NCBI RefSeq assembly: GCF_029581195.1
Contig: NZ_CP120737.1
Span: 5,185,001-5,249,000, forward strand
DNA length: 64,000 nt
DNA from: Solwaraspora sp. WMMD791
GTDB taxonomy: Bacteria > Actinomycetota > Actinomycetes > Mycobacteriales > Micromonosporaceae
Reading direction: 5' to 3'
The notes beneath the pieces are model-generated. The model was given only the letters and a program-made list of their open reading frames with translations. It ran no database searches and was not told the origin of the DNA. This document shows, in pieces, positions 26,401 through 36,847 of this stretch. The position numbers and the translations under genes are program-made. How positions within the stretch are numbered: position 1 is the stretch's first letter; each line of letters begins with the position of its first letter.

Positions 26401-27647
26401 CCGCCGTCGGTAGCGGTGGGCCCGGCGCGGTGGTCGGCGAGCCGGCCGTCCGGACCGATCGCCAGTTCCAGCGTGGCCGGGTCGAGCGCCGCCGGCGCCG
26501 TGGGGTCCACCTCGATCACGGTGAGCCGGGCCGTGCCGCCGCTGTCGCGACGCAGGGCCGGCAGGTCGCCGGTGACGCCGTCGAGGACCACCACCAGGTG
26601 CGCGCCGGTGCCGGTGGCCGGTCCGGCCTTGGTCGGCGGTGGCGCCACCAGCTGCGCCAACTCGGCGACGTCGGTGGCGACGAGCCGCAGCGCACCGGCG
26701 GCGTCGTGCCGCTGCGGATGCCAGACGTGCGGCAGCCACTTCGTCCATTCCCAGGCGGGTCGACGCTGCGGTGCGGCGCAGACGGCGATCCGTAGCTCGT
26801 CCGGCGGGTGGAAGACGGCGAGCTGGGCCAGCATGGCCCGCACCATCGCCGCCGGCCGCGTACCGCCGTCCGGTGCCGGGCTTCCGCCGTCCGGTGCCGG
26901 GCCTCCGCCGTCCGGTGCCGGGCCTCCGCCGTCCGGTGCCGGGTCTCCGGCGTGCACGTGTGGTGCCGACCGGTTCCCGGTCGTGGTGACGACGATCCGG
27001 GACCACGCGGGCAGCGCGACCGTCGTCGGCAGGTCCGGCACCTCGGCGTAGGTGTCGACGAACCGTCGTACGGCGGCGGCGGTGAGCGGCTCGACGTCCT
27101 CGGGTGCCTGGGCGGTCGGGGCGACGAGCGCGGTGGCGAGGCGTTGCGGGCCCGCCCCGATCCGGATCACGCCGAAGTCGTCGTCGCCTGCCCGGCGCTC
27201 CCACACCCGGCTGCTGGCCGCCGTCGACCACAGCATGTGCGGGTCCGGATGGCGGTAGCACAGCGCTGCCCGTTGCCGTACCGCCGTCTGTCGCACCTGT
27301 CGGCGTAGCCCGGCCAGGTAGCGCAGGTACCGCCGGCGGGCGACGTCCATCTCGGACGTGGTGGCCGTACCGCCGCCGGCCTGCCACGAGGTGGCCAGCA
27401 TCGCCAGCGCGGAGACCGCGAACACCGCGCCCATCAGGTACGGGTAGGCACCGCGGCCCTGGTTGAGGGCCATCGCCGCCGCGACCGAGCCGCCGAGCGC
27501 CGGCAGCAGCATGAACGCCTGCTGCCATCGGCCGGCGGCCCCGGTGGGTTCGGCCGGCAACGACGGCGGCGCGGCGATGCGGATCTCGCCACCCGCGACG
27601 TCGGGCGGCGGCTGGCGGGCCGGTCGGTCGAGGACGGTACCGGACAT
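23412..27647 (-). CDS. eccC: EccC, fused three-ATPase motor of type VII secretion
   Basis: 1411 residues. An N-terminal cytoplasmic tail is followed by two close membrane helices (FMLLPALGGSVAAAMAL and YLMGAVFAVSALAMLA, ~35-85). Three FtsK/SpoIIIE ATPase domains follow: P-loops GATGSGKS (K531), GAPQAGKS (K878), GDAESGKS (K1197). All three keep the lysine, and EccCa and EccCb are fused in one chain as in Streptomyces and Bacillus systems. Substrate selection and translocation energy for WXG100 proteins is the family role. Two in-frame low-complexity insertions: four GPAPDGG units at 26863-26946 and a DGGGAA run near 24690. Start ATG 27647; GTG at 27662 is an in-frame alternative. No WXG100, EccB or EccE gene is linked. 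Confidence 0.93.
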   Translation of the reverse strand: MSGTVLDRPARQPPPDVAGGEIRIAAPPSLPAEPTGAAGRWQQAFMLLPALGGSVAAAMALNQGRGAYPYLMGAVFAVSALAMLATSWQAGGGTATTSEMDVARRRYLRYLAGLRRQVRQTAVRQRAALCYRHPDPHMLWSTAASSRVWERRAGDDDFGVIRIGAGPQRLATALVAPTAQAPEDVEPLTAAAVRRFVDTYAEVPDLPTTVALPAWSRIVVTTTGNRSAPHVHAGDPAPDGGGPAPDGGGPAPDGGSPAPDGGTRPAAMVRAMLAQLAVFHPPDELRIAVCAAPQRRPAWEWTKWLPHVWHPQRHDAAGALRLVATDVAELAQLVAPPPTKAGPATGTGAHLVVVLDGVTGDLPALRRDSGGTARLTVIEVDPTAPAALDPATLELAIGPDGRLADHRAGPTATDGGRTGLPAAATADQLSTVEAEALARQLTPLRLVSGDRTTPGSAADADLIRLLGLDVAPAARWWTADGPVRGPDAGRQLRVPIGVDADGRPVELDLKESAAQGMGPHGMVVGATGSGKSELLRTLVLGLALSHPPEELNLVLVDFKGGATFAALDRLPHTAAVITNLARELPLVDRMADSLTGEVVRRQDLLRRAGNLASRQEYLRARQDVPALPPLPALLIVCDEFTELLTAKPDFIEVFGQIGRLGRSLGIHLLLASQRVDEGRLRGLDTHLSYRIGLRTFSALESRAILGVPDAYHLPRDPGHGFLAYGTEPPVRFRAAYVSGPYRRPMPRAAGGRRRAPRLYDYRTAVVPAVAPEPVVAAPVTGPSLLDVTVDRLARYGPTAHQVWLPPLDTSPCLDDLLGPVRPVPGRGLQVADPAVAGRLRVPVALVDKPAAQQRAPLWLSLDAAAGHLAVVGAPQAGKSHLLRTVVCALALTHTPDEVQVYCLDFGGGTLAGLRELPHVGAVAGRTDAATVRRTVAEVADLLAVRERRFAALGVDSMAAYRRRRAAIGVGAAGVRAADGGGAADGGGAADDLDRYGDVFLVVDGWPTLRGEYDDLEQPITDLATRGLSYGVHLVASAPRWTDFRPAVRDLFGSRLELRLGDPVESMVSRRSAGNVPAQPGRGLSADGFHFRTALAEVADPGASAGPGAGAGPGPGADTGTAGLVSAIARHWPGRGAPPVRLLPDLVPYAEFSPAATGDGTDGLRLAIGLAEADLRPVAIDFAADPHLVVFGDAESGKSAFLRALAASIVKRFVPERARLIIVDYRRSLLGAVTSPHLIGYGSTPSHTVDLIASAASYLRDRLPGPEVTAGQLAARSWWSGPELFVLVDDHDLVDNGGPDPLQPLVEHLAQARDVGLHLVLARRSGGAARALYRPVQQRLRELSSAGLVLSGDPDEGPLVGTVRPTPLPPGRGWLVTRREQSRLIQLAYLPPPVPDGQISLPKSTSGGRESR
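26863..26946 (-). repeat. 21-bp tandem repeat in eccC
   Basis: Four nearly identical copies of a 21-bp unit starting CCGCCGTCCGGTGCCGGG (starts at 26863, 26884, 26905, 26926), encoding PAPDGGG/PAPDGGS between the membrane helices and the first ATPase domain. Confidence 0.9.
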
Positions 27648-27675
27648 CGACTCAGCTAACACGGCACGCTACGTC

Positions 27676-27725
27676 GTCCGCAACGGACACACCGTGGTGT
27701 TCCCCAGTGTATCGAAAGTGGATAC
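27676..27725. promoter_or_regulatory. Two inverted repeats in eccC/eccD divergent promoter region
   Basis: GTCCG-CAA-CGGAC at 27676-27688 and GTATC-GAAAGTG-GATAC at 27709-27725, in the 126-bp gap between the divergent eccC and eccD starts. Either could be an operator controlling both genes. No factor can be named. Confidence 0.45.
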
Positions 27726-27773
27726 AGTGCTTCGGTCCGTCCGGCCAGTGCAGCTGTGCGTAACGGAGGTGCC

Positions 27774-29177
27774 GTGAGCGTACGTCTGGCGAAGATCACC
27801 GTATGCGGGCCGCGCCGCCGGCTGGACCTGGCGCTGCCGGCCCACGTACCGGTCGCCGAATGGCTGCCGGAGGTGCTGCGTCGCGCCGGCGACGGGCTGG
27901 CCGACGAGGGCGAGCGGCACGGCGGTTGGATGCTGTGCCGCACGGACGGTACGCCGGTGAGCGCCACTCGGCCACTGCCGCAGCAGGGGGTACGCGACGG
28001 CGAGGTGCTGCACCTGGTGCCCGGCGACACCTTCTGGCCGGAGCCGGAACACGACGACCTGGCGGACCTGGTCGCTGCGACCTCCCGCAGCCGGCGCACG
28101 CCGTGGTCCGGGCAGACCACCCGGCGGTACGCCTGCGCGGCGGCGGCCGTCTGGCTCGCCGGCGGCTGGCTGCTGCTGGTCCGCCTCGGTGGTCCCGACC
28201 TGGCGGAGCTGGCGGTGGTGGTCACCGTGGCGGCGGCGGTCGCCGGAGTGCTCGCCGACCGGGTGTGGCGGGATCCGGTGGCGGGCCTGACGCTGGGCGC
28301 GAGCGCTCTGCCGTACGCCTTCGCCGCCGGCCTGCTGCTCGCCGGGGGCGACGGGCCGGTCGGCACGGACCCGCACGGCTGGCCGAGCGCCGGGGCGGTA
28401 CTCGCCGCTCACCTGGCGATGCTGGTGGCCGCGCCGCTGATCGCACTCGGGGTGACCACCGGCCGCTCGATCTTCACCGCCGCGACCACCGTCGGTCTGC
28501 TCGGCAGCCTGACAGCGGCGGTGGCGCTCGCCGGCGCGGGGGCGGCCGGCGCGGCCGCCGTGGCGCTGGCCCTGGTCGGCTGCGGAACCGGTCTGCTGCC
28601 CCGGCTCGCGGTCCGGATCGGGCGGCTGCCGGTGACCAACTTGGCGACGGGCCTGAGCGGGGTGACCACACCCGACGCGACCACGGTGGGAACGTCCGCA
28701 CCGGAGCCGGACGCGGTGGCACACGGCGTGGTCCGCGCCGAACAGGTACTTACCGGCATGCTGGTCGGGTTCGCCGTTCTGGCCGTCGTCGCCAGCACGG
28801 TCCTGGTGTGGCGCGGCGGCGTGGCCGGCCTGGTGCTGCTCGGGGCGGCGGCGGTCGCGTTGCCGTTGCGCTGCCGGATGTTCGTCGTCGCCCGTCAGCG
28901 GGTGCCGTTGCAGGCGGCGGGGCTCACGGCGGCGGTGCTGCTGGTGCTCGTCGGGCTCCCGGCGTACCTGCCGCTGCCGGCGACCGGGTTCGTCGTGCTC
29001 GCGGCCGCACTCGCGCTGACCAGCGCGGCGGCCGGCAGCCGGTACGCCACCCGTGTCCCGTCGCCGTATCTCGGTCGGGCCGCGGACGTGCTGGACACGC
29101 TGGCGGTGGTGTCGCTGATCCCGGTCGCCGGTGCGGTGCTGGGCCTGTACCGGTGGGCCACCGGCCTGCTCGGCTGA
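27774..29177 (+). CDS. eccD: EccD, type VII secretion membrane channel component
   Basis: 467 residues. The N-terminal ~85 residues are a ubiquitin-like YukD domain (VRLAKITVCGPRRRLDLALP...PVAEWLPEVL), then about eleven membrane helices. This is the typical EccD architecture; EccD lines the ESX membrane complex. GGAGGTGCC precedes GTG 27774. It is divergent from eccC. The missing EccB and EccE must be encoded elsewhere, or this is a reduced system. Confidence 0.93.
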   Translation: MSVRLAKITVCGPRRRLDLALPAHVPVAEWLPEVLRRAGDGLADEGERHGGWMLCRTDGTPVSATRPLPQQGVRDGEVLHLVPGDTFWPEPEHDDLADLVAATSRSRRTPWSGQTTRRYACAAAAVWLAGGWLLLVRLGGPDLAELAVVVTVAAAVAGVLADRVWRDPVAGLTLGASALPYAFAAGLLLAGGDGPVGTDPHGWPSAGAVLAAHLAMLVAAPLIALGVTTGRSIFTAATTVGLLGSLTAAVALAGAGAAGAAAVALALVGCGTGLLPRLAVRIGRLPVTNLATGLSGVTTPDATTVGTSAPEPDAVAHGVVRAEQVLTGMLVGFAVLAVVASTVLVWRGGVAGLVLLGAAAVALPLRCRMFVVARQRVPLQAAGLTAAVLLVLVGLPAYLPLPATGFVVLAAALALTSAAAGSRYATRVPSPYLGRAADVLDTLAVVSLIPVAGAVLGLYRWATGLLG

Positions 29178-29185
29178 GCATGGCC

Positions 29186-29230
29186 GGCAGCCCACGCAGG
29201 GCTGATCTGGTAGCCGGTCAGTGGGCTGCC
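29186..29230. terminator. Bidirectional terminator between eccD and ppa
   Basis: Perfect 10-bp arms GGCAGCCCAC (29186-29195) and GTGGGCTGCC (29221-29230). The right arm is formed by the last ppa codons (E-A-A-H-stop). The 25-nt loop holds the rest of the gap. It would terminate both convergent transcripts. Confidence 0.6.
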
Positions 29231-29724
29231 TCGCCGCGTTCCAGAGCGGCCTCACGCCGCCGGAACGATGCCTGGATCTCGGCTTCGGCCTCGACCCGCC
29301 CGACCCAGGTCGCACCTTCGACCGACTTGCCCGGCTCGAGGTCCTTGTAGACCACGAAGAAGTGCTGGATCTCCAGCCGGTCGAACTCGCCGAGGTGGTG
29401 GATGTCGCGCAGGTGCTCCTGGCGCGGGTCCTCGTACGGCACGCAGAGGACCTTGTCGTCGGCGCCTTTTTCGTCTTTCATCCGGAACATGCCGATCGCC
29501 CGGCATCGGATGAGGCATCCTGGGAAGGTGGGTTCCGGTACGAGTACCAGTGCGTCCAGTGGGTCGTCGTCCTGCCCAAGGGTTCCCTCGATGAAACCGT
29601 AGTCCGCCGGGTACTGCGTCGAGGTGAACAATGTACGGTCCAGCCGGATCCGGCCGGTCGCATGATCGACCTCATATTTGTTCCGGTGACCCTTGGGGAT
29701 CTCAACCGTCACGTCGAAATCCAT
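29218..29724 (-). CDS. ppa: Inorganic pyrophosphatase
   Basis: 168-residue family I soluble pyrophosphatase, hydrolysing PPi to drive biosynthesis. [20 protein letters not shown] at the N-terminus, [13 protein letters not shown], the metal-binding core [14 protein letters not shown] and [18 protein letters not shown], and [14 protein letters not shown]. All catalytic acidic residues are in place. Several in-frame starts (GTG 29730, ATG 29727, ATG 29724); ATG 29724 is preferred because GGAG is 7 nt away and it matches the N-terminus of mycobacterial Ppa. Confidence 0.97.
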   Translation of the reverse strand: MDFDVTVEIPKGHRNKYEVDHATGRIRLDRTLFTSTQYPADYGFIEGTLGQDDDPLDALVLVPEPTFPGCLIRCRAIGMFRMKDEKGADDKVLCVPYEDPRQEHLRDIHHLGEFDRLEIQHFFVVYKDLEPGKSVEGATWVGRVEAEAEIQASFRRREAALERGEAAH

Positions 29725-29816
29725 CATCACGCTCCCTCGTCGCCCGCGCTGGCTACGGAAATAGAGCGGTACGCCGCTCGGGCGTTGCCCCGCCCGACCG
29801 TTGGCTCCCGCTCGCT

Positions 29817-29828
29817 TTGTGAACACAA
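29817..29828. promoter_or_regulatory. Inverted repeat in ppa/dacB divergent region
   Basis: TTGTG-AA-CACAA, in a 146-bp gap between the starts of ppa and the carboxypeptidase gene. The TGTG...CACA core is reminiscent of Crp half-sites but spacing is too short; treat as a weak operator candidate. Confidence 0.25.
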
Positions 29829-29870
29829 GTAGTGTCGCCTAGTCGGTTCGTCGTATGGGAGGTGGGGCCG

Positions 29871-32393
<2,523 letters not shown>

Positions 32394-32445
32394 CCAGGGC
32401 ATGATCAACAGGGTCGACGAGCGGTACGCGGGTACGGTGGGTGGC

Positions 32446-33519
32446 ATGGCGCAGTTCGTGGACTGGGATCTGGCCGCCGCTACCGCCGGCGCGCTGAGCA
32501 AGTCGGGCCCGAAGGCTACCTTGGACGAGGCGACCCAGGTCGTCGACGACCTTCGGCGACTCACCGACGAAGCGGCCGGGCACGTCGTCGCGTACACCGG
32601 GTTGCAGGCCCAGGTCGCCCACCCGCCGGTGCGGGTGGTCGACCGGCGGGACTGGGCGGCGGCGAACATCGCCGGGCTGCGTGACGTGATCACCCCGCTG
32701 GTGTCCCGGGCCGCCGGGGACCGCCAGCCCGGTGCGCTGACCGACGCCATCGGCTCGCGGGTGACCGGCGTCCAGGCCGGTACGGTGCTCAGCTACCTGT
32801 CCGGACGGGTGCTCGGCCAGTACGAGGTCTTCTCCGGTGACCCCGGCCAGTTGCTGCTGGTCGCGCCGAACATCGTCGAGGTCGAGCGGAAACTGCAGGC
32901 CGACCCCCGGGACTTCCGGCTCTGGGTCTGCCTGCACGAGGTGACGCACCGGACCCAGTTCACGGCGGTGCCGTGGATGCGGGGGCATTTCCTCGGGCAG
33001 GTGCAGGCCTTCGTCGACGCCTCACAGGCCGGCGGCGACAACATCGTCGAGCGGATCCGGCGGGGCGTCGGCACACTGTCCGACGCCATCCGCGACCCAC
33101 AGAGCCGGGCCAGCGTGCTCGACATCGTCCAGACCCCGGCCCAGCGGGCCGTCCTGGACCGGCTGACCGCGTTGATGACCCTGCTGGAGGGGCACGCCGA
33201 GTTCGTCATGGACGGCGTCGGGCCGGAGGTGATCCCGACGGTGGAGCAGATCCGGGCCGGCTTCAACCGGCGCCGCGAGGCGGGCAACCCGTTGGAGAAG
33301 GCGATCCGCCGGCTGCTCGGCGTGGAGGTCAAGATGCGCCAGTACGCCGAGGGCCGCAAGTTCGTTCACGGCGTCGTCGAACGGGTCGGCATGGCGGGGT
33401 TCAACAAGATCTTCGACTCGCCGTTGACCCTGCCCCGGCTGGAGGAGCTCGGCGACCCCGACGCGTGGGTGGCCCGGGTGCACGGCCCGGTATCCGGTTC
33501 GCCGCCCACGGTCGCCTGA
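32446..33519 (+). CDS. Zinc-dependent metalloprotease, DUF2342 family
   Basis: 357 residues. Catalytic motif HEVTHRTQF (H164, E165, H168) with a second family signature LLEGHAEFVMDGVG near 250. MAQFVDWDLA at the N-terminus is typical. Predicted zincin, location uncertain; found between dacB and tilS across actinobacteria. Some annotations call it F420-biosynthesis-associated on correlation only. ATG 32446 is preferred over ATG 32401, which lies only 8 nt after the dacB stop and adds a poorly conserved 15-residue stretch. Confidence 0.9.
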   Translation: MAQFVDWDLAAATAGALSKSGPKATLDEATQVVDDLRRLTDEAAGHVVAYTGLQAQVAHPPVRVVDRRDWAAANIAGLRDVITPLVSRAAGDRQPGALTDAIGSRVTGVQAGTVLSYLSGRVLGQYEVFSGDPGQLLLVAPNIVEVERKLQADPRDFRLWVCLHEVTHRTQFTAVPWMRGHFLGQVQAFVDASQAGGDNIVERIRRGVGTLSDAIRDPQSRASVLDIVQTPAQRAVLDRLTALMTLLEGHAEFVMDGVGPEVIPTVEQIRAGFNRRREAGNPLEKAIRRLLGVEVKMRQYAEGRKFVHGVVERVGMAGFNKIFDSPLTLPRLEELGDPDAWVARVHGPVSGSPPTVA

Positions 33520-33526
33520 GCCGCCG

Positions 33527-34657
33527 GTGGCCGGGCCCGCTCCTGAGGTCGCCGCGCTGCGGGTCGCGGTCCGCAGGGTCCTGCGCGGATACGCCGGACG
33601 GACCGTGCTGGTGGCCTGTTCCGGCGGTCCGGACTCGCTGGCGTTGGCGGCCACCGTCGCGTTCGTGGCTCCCCGCTGTGCCGTCACCGCCGGTCTGGTG
33701 ACGGTCGACCACGCCCTGCAGCCGGGTTCCGCCGCGCGGGCCGGGCAGGTGGCCCGGTGGGCGGCCGGCGTCGGGTTCGACCCGGTCGTGGTGGCACCGG
33801 TGTCGGTGGGGCGCGACGGTGGTCCGGAGGCGGCGGCCCGTTCCGCCCGGTACGCCGCCCTCCACGAGGCGGCCACCCGGCACGGTGCCGTCGCCGTGCT
33901 GCTCGGGCACACCCGCGACGATCAGGCCGAGACAGTGCTGCTGGCGTTGGCCCGAGGGGCCGGGCCGGCCGGACTGTCCGGGATGCCGCCGGCCCGCGAG
34001 GTGGCCGGTGTCACGCTGCTGCGACCGTTGCTGACGGTGACCCGGGCGCAGACGACGGCGGCCTGTGCCGCGCTGGGGCTGGACCCGTGGGCCGACCCGC
34101 ACAACACCGACCCGGCGTACGCCCGGGTCCGGGTCCGGGTCGATCTGCTGCCGGCGCTGGTCGACACGTTGGGTCCCGGGGTGGTGGCGAACCTGGCCCG
34201 GACCGCCACGCTGCTGGCGGCCGACAACGCCGTACTCGACGGGTTGGCCGACGCCGCGTTGCGCCGGGCCCGGACGGTGGCCGGGCTGGCGGTGGCGGTG
34301 CTTGCCGAGCAGCCCGACGCGGTACGGACCCGGGTGCTGCACCGGTGGGCCCGCCAGCTCGGCGCGGCGGGCGGGGCGTTGTCCCACCGGCACGTCGACG
34401 CCCTCGACGCGCTGGTGACCAGCTGGCGGGGGCAGCGGGCGGTGTACCTGCCCGGGGGGATCCGGGTCCACCGTCGGGCCGGCGTACTGGCCGCCGTGAG
34501 CGCGACCGCCGACGAGCCGGCCGCGGACGCTCAGCCGGTGGTCGACGCTCAGCCGGTGGCCGACAGGCCGTCGGTGATCGACGACGAGCCGGTGGCCGAC
34601 GCGCCGACAGCGGCGTGGCCCCGGGACGCGGTCCGGTCGCGGAACGTGGTGCGGTAG
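33527..34657 (+). CDS. tilS: tRNA(Ile)-lysidine synthase
   Basis: 376 residues. The PP-loop ATP-pyrophosphatase motif is ACSGGPDSLAL. GHTRDDQAETVLLALARGAG is the family-specific block; ADPHNTDPAYARVRVR binds tRNA. It converts the CAU-anticodon wobble cytidine of tRNA-Ile to lysidine, an essential reaction. The last ~40 residues are low complexity (DEPAADAQPVVDAQPVAD) and are encoded where the 3' ends of tilS and the convergent regulator gene overlap by 109 bp. GTG start, 7 bp after the upstream stop. Confidence 0.94.
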   Translation: MAGPAPEVAALRVAVRRVLRGYAGRTVLVACSGGPDSLALAATVAFVAPRCAVTAGLVTVDHALQPGSAARAGQVARWAAGVGFDPVVVAPVSVGRDGGPEAAARSARYAALHEAATRHGAVAVLLGHTRDDQAETVLLALARGAGPAGLSGMPPAREVAGVTLLRPLLTVTRAQTTAACAALGLDPWADPHNTDPAYARVRVRVDLLPALVDTLGPGVVANLARTATLLAADNAVLDGLADAALRRARTVAGLAVAVLAEQPDAVRTRVLHRWARQLGAAGGALSHRHVDALDALVTSWRGQRAVYLPGGIRVHRRAGVLAAVSATADEPAADAQPVVDAQPVADRPSVIDDEPVADAPTAAWPRDAVRSRNVVR

Positions 34658-35580
34658 GCCTGCGGGGTGGCGCCGACCCGGCGGGTGAAGTGGTGGCGCA
34701 GGGTGGCCGCGTCGCCGAAGCCACAGCGTCTGGCGACCGCCTCGACGCCGAGGCCGGTCTCCTCCAGCAGTTGGCGGGCCCGGAGCACCCGCTGGCCGGT
34801 CAACCAGTCGTGCGGGGTGGTGCCGGTCTCGGCACGGAACCGCCGGGCGAAGGTGCGCGGGGCCATGTGTGCCCGTGCCGCGAGGTCGTCGACGCTCGCC
34901 GGAACGTCCAGGTGGGCCTGCATCCAGGCGAGCACCGGCTCCAGGGTGGTCGCGGTCGGGCTGGTCGCGATCGGGGTCTCGATGTACTGGGCCTGGCCGC
35001 CGTCGCGGTGTGGTGGGACCACCATCCGGCGGGCGAGCTTGGTGGCCAGCGCGGAGCCGTGCTCCTGACGGATCAGATGCAGGCAGGCGTCGATCCCGGC
35101 GGCGGTGCCGGCGCTGGTCAGCACGTTGCCGTCGGGCACGTACAGAGAGTCGCACTGCACCCGGGCGGTCGGGTGACGGCGGGCGAGTTCGTCGGCGTAC
35201 TTCCAATGGGTCGTGCAGGCGCGGCCGTCGAGCAGGCCGGCGGCGCCGAGCACGAAGGCGCCGGAGCACACACTGAGCAGGATGGCACCGCGCTGGTCGG
35301 CGGCGCGCAGTGCGTCGAGCACCGGCGGCGGCACCGTGCGCTGGCGGGCGGCGGCCGGGACGGCCACCAGGTCGGCGTCGGTGACCGGCCCGAGGTCGGC
35401 GGTGGGGGTGATCGAGAACCCTGACGAGCTGCGGACCGGTGCCCCGTCGACGGTGCAGACGTCGAAGCGGTACGTCGGGAAACCGTCCGCGCTGCGGTCG
35501 AGGCCGAAGACCTCGCAGATCACTCCGAGCTCGAAGGCGGCGACGTCGTCGAGGGCGATCACCGCGACGGTACGGATCAT
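34549..35580 (-). CDS. GlxA-type AraC-family regulator (DJ-1/PfpI-like + HTH)
   Basis: 343 residues. Residues 1-~185 form a class I glutamine-amidotransferase-like (DJ-1/PfpI) sensor domain with the nucleophile elbow SVCSGAFVLGAAGLL (Cys present). Residues ~205-315 hold two AraC helix-turn-helix motifs (SVDDLAARAHMAPRTFARRF and GVEAVARRCGFGDAATLRHH). The family regulates small-molecule catabolism genes; the target here is unknown. It is convergent to tilS with a long 3' overlap, an intrusion in an otherwise conserved tilS-hpt row. ATG 35580. Confidence 0.9.
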   Translation of the reverse strand: MIRTVAVIALDDVAAFELGVICEVFGLDRSADGFPTYRFDVCTVDGAPVRSSSGFSITPTADLGPVTDADLVAVPAAARQRTVPPPVLDALRAADQRGAILLSVCSGAFVLGAAGLLDGRACTTHWKYADELARRHPTARVQCDSLYVPDGNVLTSAGTAAGIDACLHLIRQEHGSALATKLARRMVVPPHRDGGQAQYIETPIATSPTATTLEPVLAWMQAHLDVPASVDDLAARAHMAPRTFARRFRAETGTTPHDWLTGQRVLRARQLLEETGLGVEAVARRCGFGDAATLRHHFTRRVGATPQAYRTTFRDRTASRGHAAVGASATGSSSITDGLSATG

Positions 35581-35732
35581 GCGACCGAGGTTAGCGTGCT
35601 GTTGGCAGTAAATCGATGGACAGTGGCATTTCTGCCGCTGTCGGCTCGGGTCGCGCGGTCGCAGACTGGTCACAGACGTCCGGTGCGCACCGGCGGCAGA
35701 CCTGTCGAACACCATCAGAAGGTGACGCCGCC

Positions 35733-35861
35733 ATGGAACTGTTCATCGTCATAACGATCATCGCGTTGCTGGCCGCCGCCTCCGCGGCCGGCCTGACCCG
35801 CGACAGCCGTGACTCGGCCGACTGGCGGCCGAGTCACCAGGGCGACCGTTGCCCCCGGTGA
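35733..35861 (+). CDS. Small single-pass membrane protein (42 residues)
   Basis: MELFIVITIIALLAAASAAG forms one N-terminal helix, followed by a charged tail rich in Asp, Arg and Ser. GAAGG lies ~11 nt before the ATG. It precedes hpt by 71 bp on the same strand. Codon use looks coding, but nothing else supports it. Confidence 0.55.
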   Translation: MELFIVITIIALLAAASAAGLTRDSRDSADWRPSHQGDRCPR

Positions 35862-35932
35862 CCGGGTGGGCGACCATCGTCACGGCCGGCCCGGCTGCCG
35901 GTCGGTGAGCCGGATGCGGCAGGCTTAGGGGC

Positions 35933-36505
35933 ATGGCTGACGGCTCCTGGTACGACGCCGACATCGACCACGTGATCATCACCGAGGATCAGATTCGCGA
36001 GAAGACGGCGGAACTCGCCAAGCAGGTCGCCACCGACCACGCCGACGTGCCGGGTGGGCTGCTGCTGGTCTGCGTGCTCAAGGGCGCGGTCATGTTCATG
36101 GCCGACTTCGCCCGGGCGCTCGGCCGGCAGGGCCCACCCGTGGAGCTGGAGTTCATGGCGGTCTCCTCCTACGGGCAGGGCACCACCTCGTCCGGCGTGG
36201 TGCGCATCCTCAAGGACCTGGAGCGCGACATCGCCGGCCGGCACGTGCTGGTGGTCGAGGACATCATCGACTCCGGCCTGACCCTGTCCTGGCTGCTGAA
36301 GTACCTGGAGTCCCGGTCGGCGGCGAGCGTCGAGGTGGTCGCGCTGTTCCGCAAGCCGGAAGCGGTCAAGGTGCCGGTCCCGGTGCGCTACGTCGGTTTC
36401 GACATCCCGACCGAGTTCGTGGTGGGCTACGGCCTCGACTTCGCCGAGCGGTACCGGGAGTTGCCCTACGTCGGGGTGCTCAAGCCCGAGGTGTACGCGC
36501 GGTAG
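35933..36505 (+). CDS. hpt: Hypoxanthine phosphoribosyltransferase
   Basis: 190 residues. PRPP-binding loop HVLVVEDIIDSGLTLSWLL with the two acidic residues; flexible loop region VSSYGQGTTSSGVVRI; purine-binding end FDIPTEFVVGYGLDFAERYR. Salvages hypoxanthine and guanine to IMP and GMP. The tilS-hpt-ftsH order is conserved in Gram-positive bacteria. ATG 35933, no strong ribosome site. Confidence 0.96.
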   Translation: MADGSWYDADIDHVIITEDQIREKTAELAKQVATDHADVPGGLLLVCVLKGAVMFMADFARALGRQGPPVELEFMAVSSYGQGTTSSGVVRILKDLERDIAGRHVLVVEDIIDSGLTLSWLLKYLESRSAASVEVVALFRKPEAVKVPVPVRYVGFDIPTEFVVGYGLDFAERYRELPYVGVLKPEVYAR

Positions 36506-36550
36506 TCGCGCCGGTGCACGGCCGGTGGTCGCGCCGGTGCACGGCCGGTG
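36505..36550 (+). repeat. Perfect 23-bp direct repeat after hpt
   Basis: Two adjacent copies of a 23-bp unit GTCGCGCCGGTGCACGGCC+GGTG (36505-36527, 36528-36550), followed by a third, degraded copy up to ~36575. The first base is the last base of the hpt stop codon. Confidence 0.9.
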
Positions 36551-36847
36551 GTCGCCGCGCGGTGTGCGGCCGGTAGCCGTACCGGGTGTCGCCGGGTCTT
36601 CCGTCCGGGAAACTCGTCGGGACGTCCAGGCCACTTCCAGAAAACAGCGCTACGGTGTCTGATGGTGCGGGCGAACACCCGTACCGGCGGGGCGGACGCC
36701 GCCACCGTACCGGCCAGTCGACAGGCCCACGCCGACCGACCGACCGGGCGCGCGGACACGCGCCGCGCCACCACGGTGTACCGTCGAATGACCGTGGCGT
36801 GCGGGTGGCGCCTCGGGGTCGCTAACCAGACGGTCAGAACGTCGATC
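36551..36847. other. hpt-ftsH intergenic region
   Basis: The gap between hpt and ftsH (36506-36882, 377 bp in all) holds the 23-bp repeats at its start and the ftsH leader at its end. Between them I see no gene; a small plus-strand reading frame from 36661 looks like a shadow. Probably the ftsH promoter region (AACCAGACGGTCAGAACGTC near 36823), but no box is convincing. Confidence 0.4.

Noticed and set aside
27648-27662. Upstream GTG start of eccC containing a TTA codon (bldA-type control)
   Set aside because: ATG 27647 fits the family better, and one TTA in a doubtful N-terminal extension is not evidence of regulation.
29817-29828. Crp operator between ppa and dacB
   Set aside because: TTGTG-AA-CACAA has too short a spacer for the usual TGTGA-N6-TCACA site.
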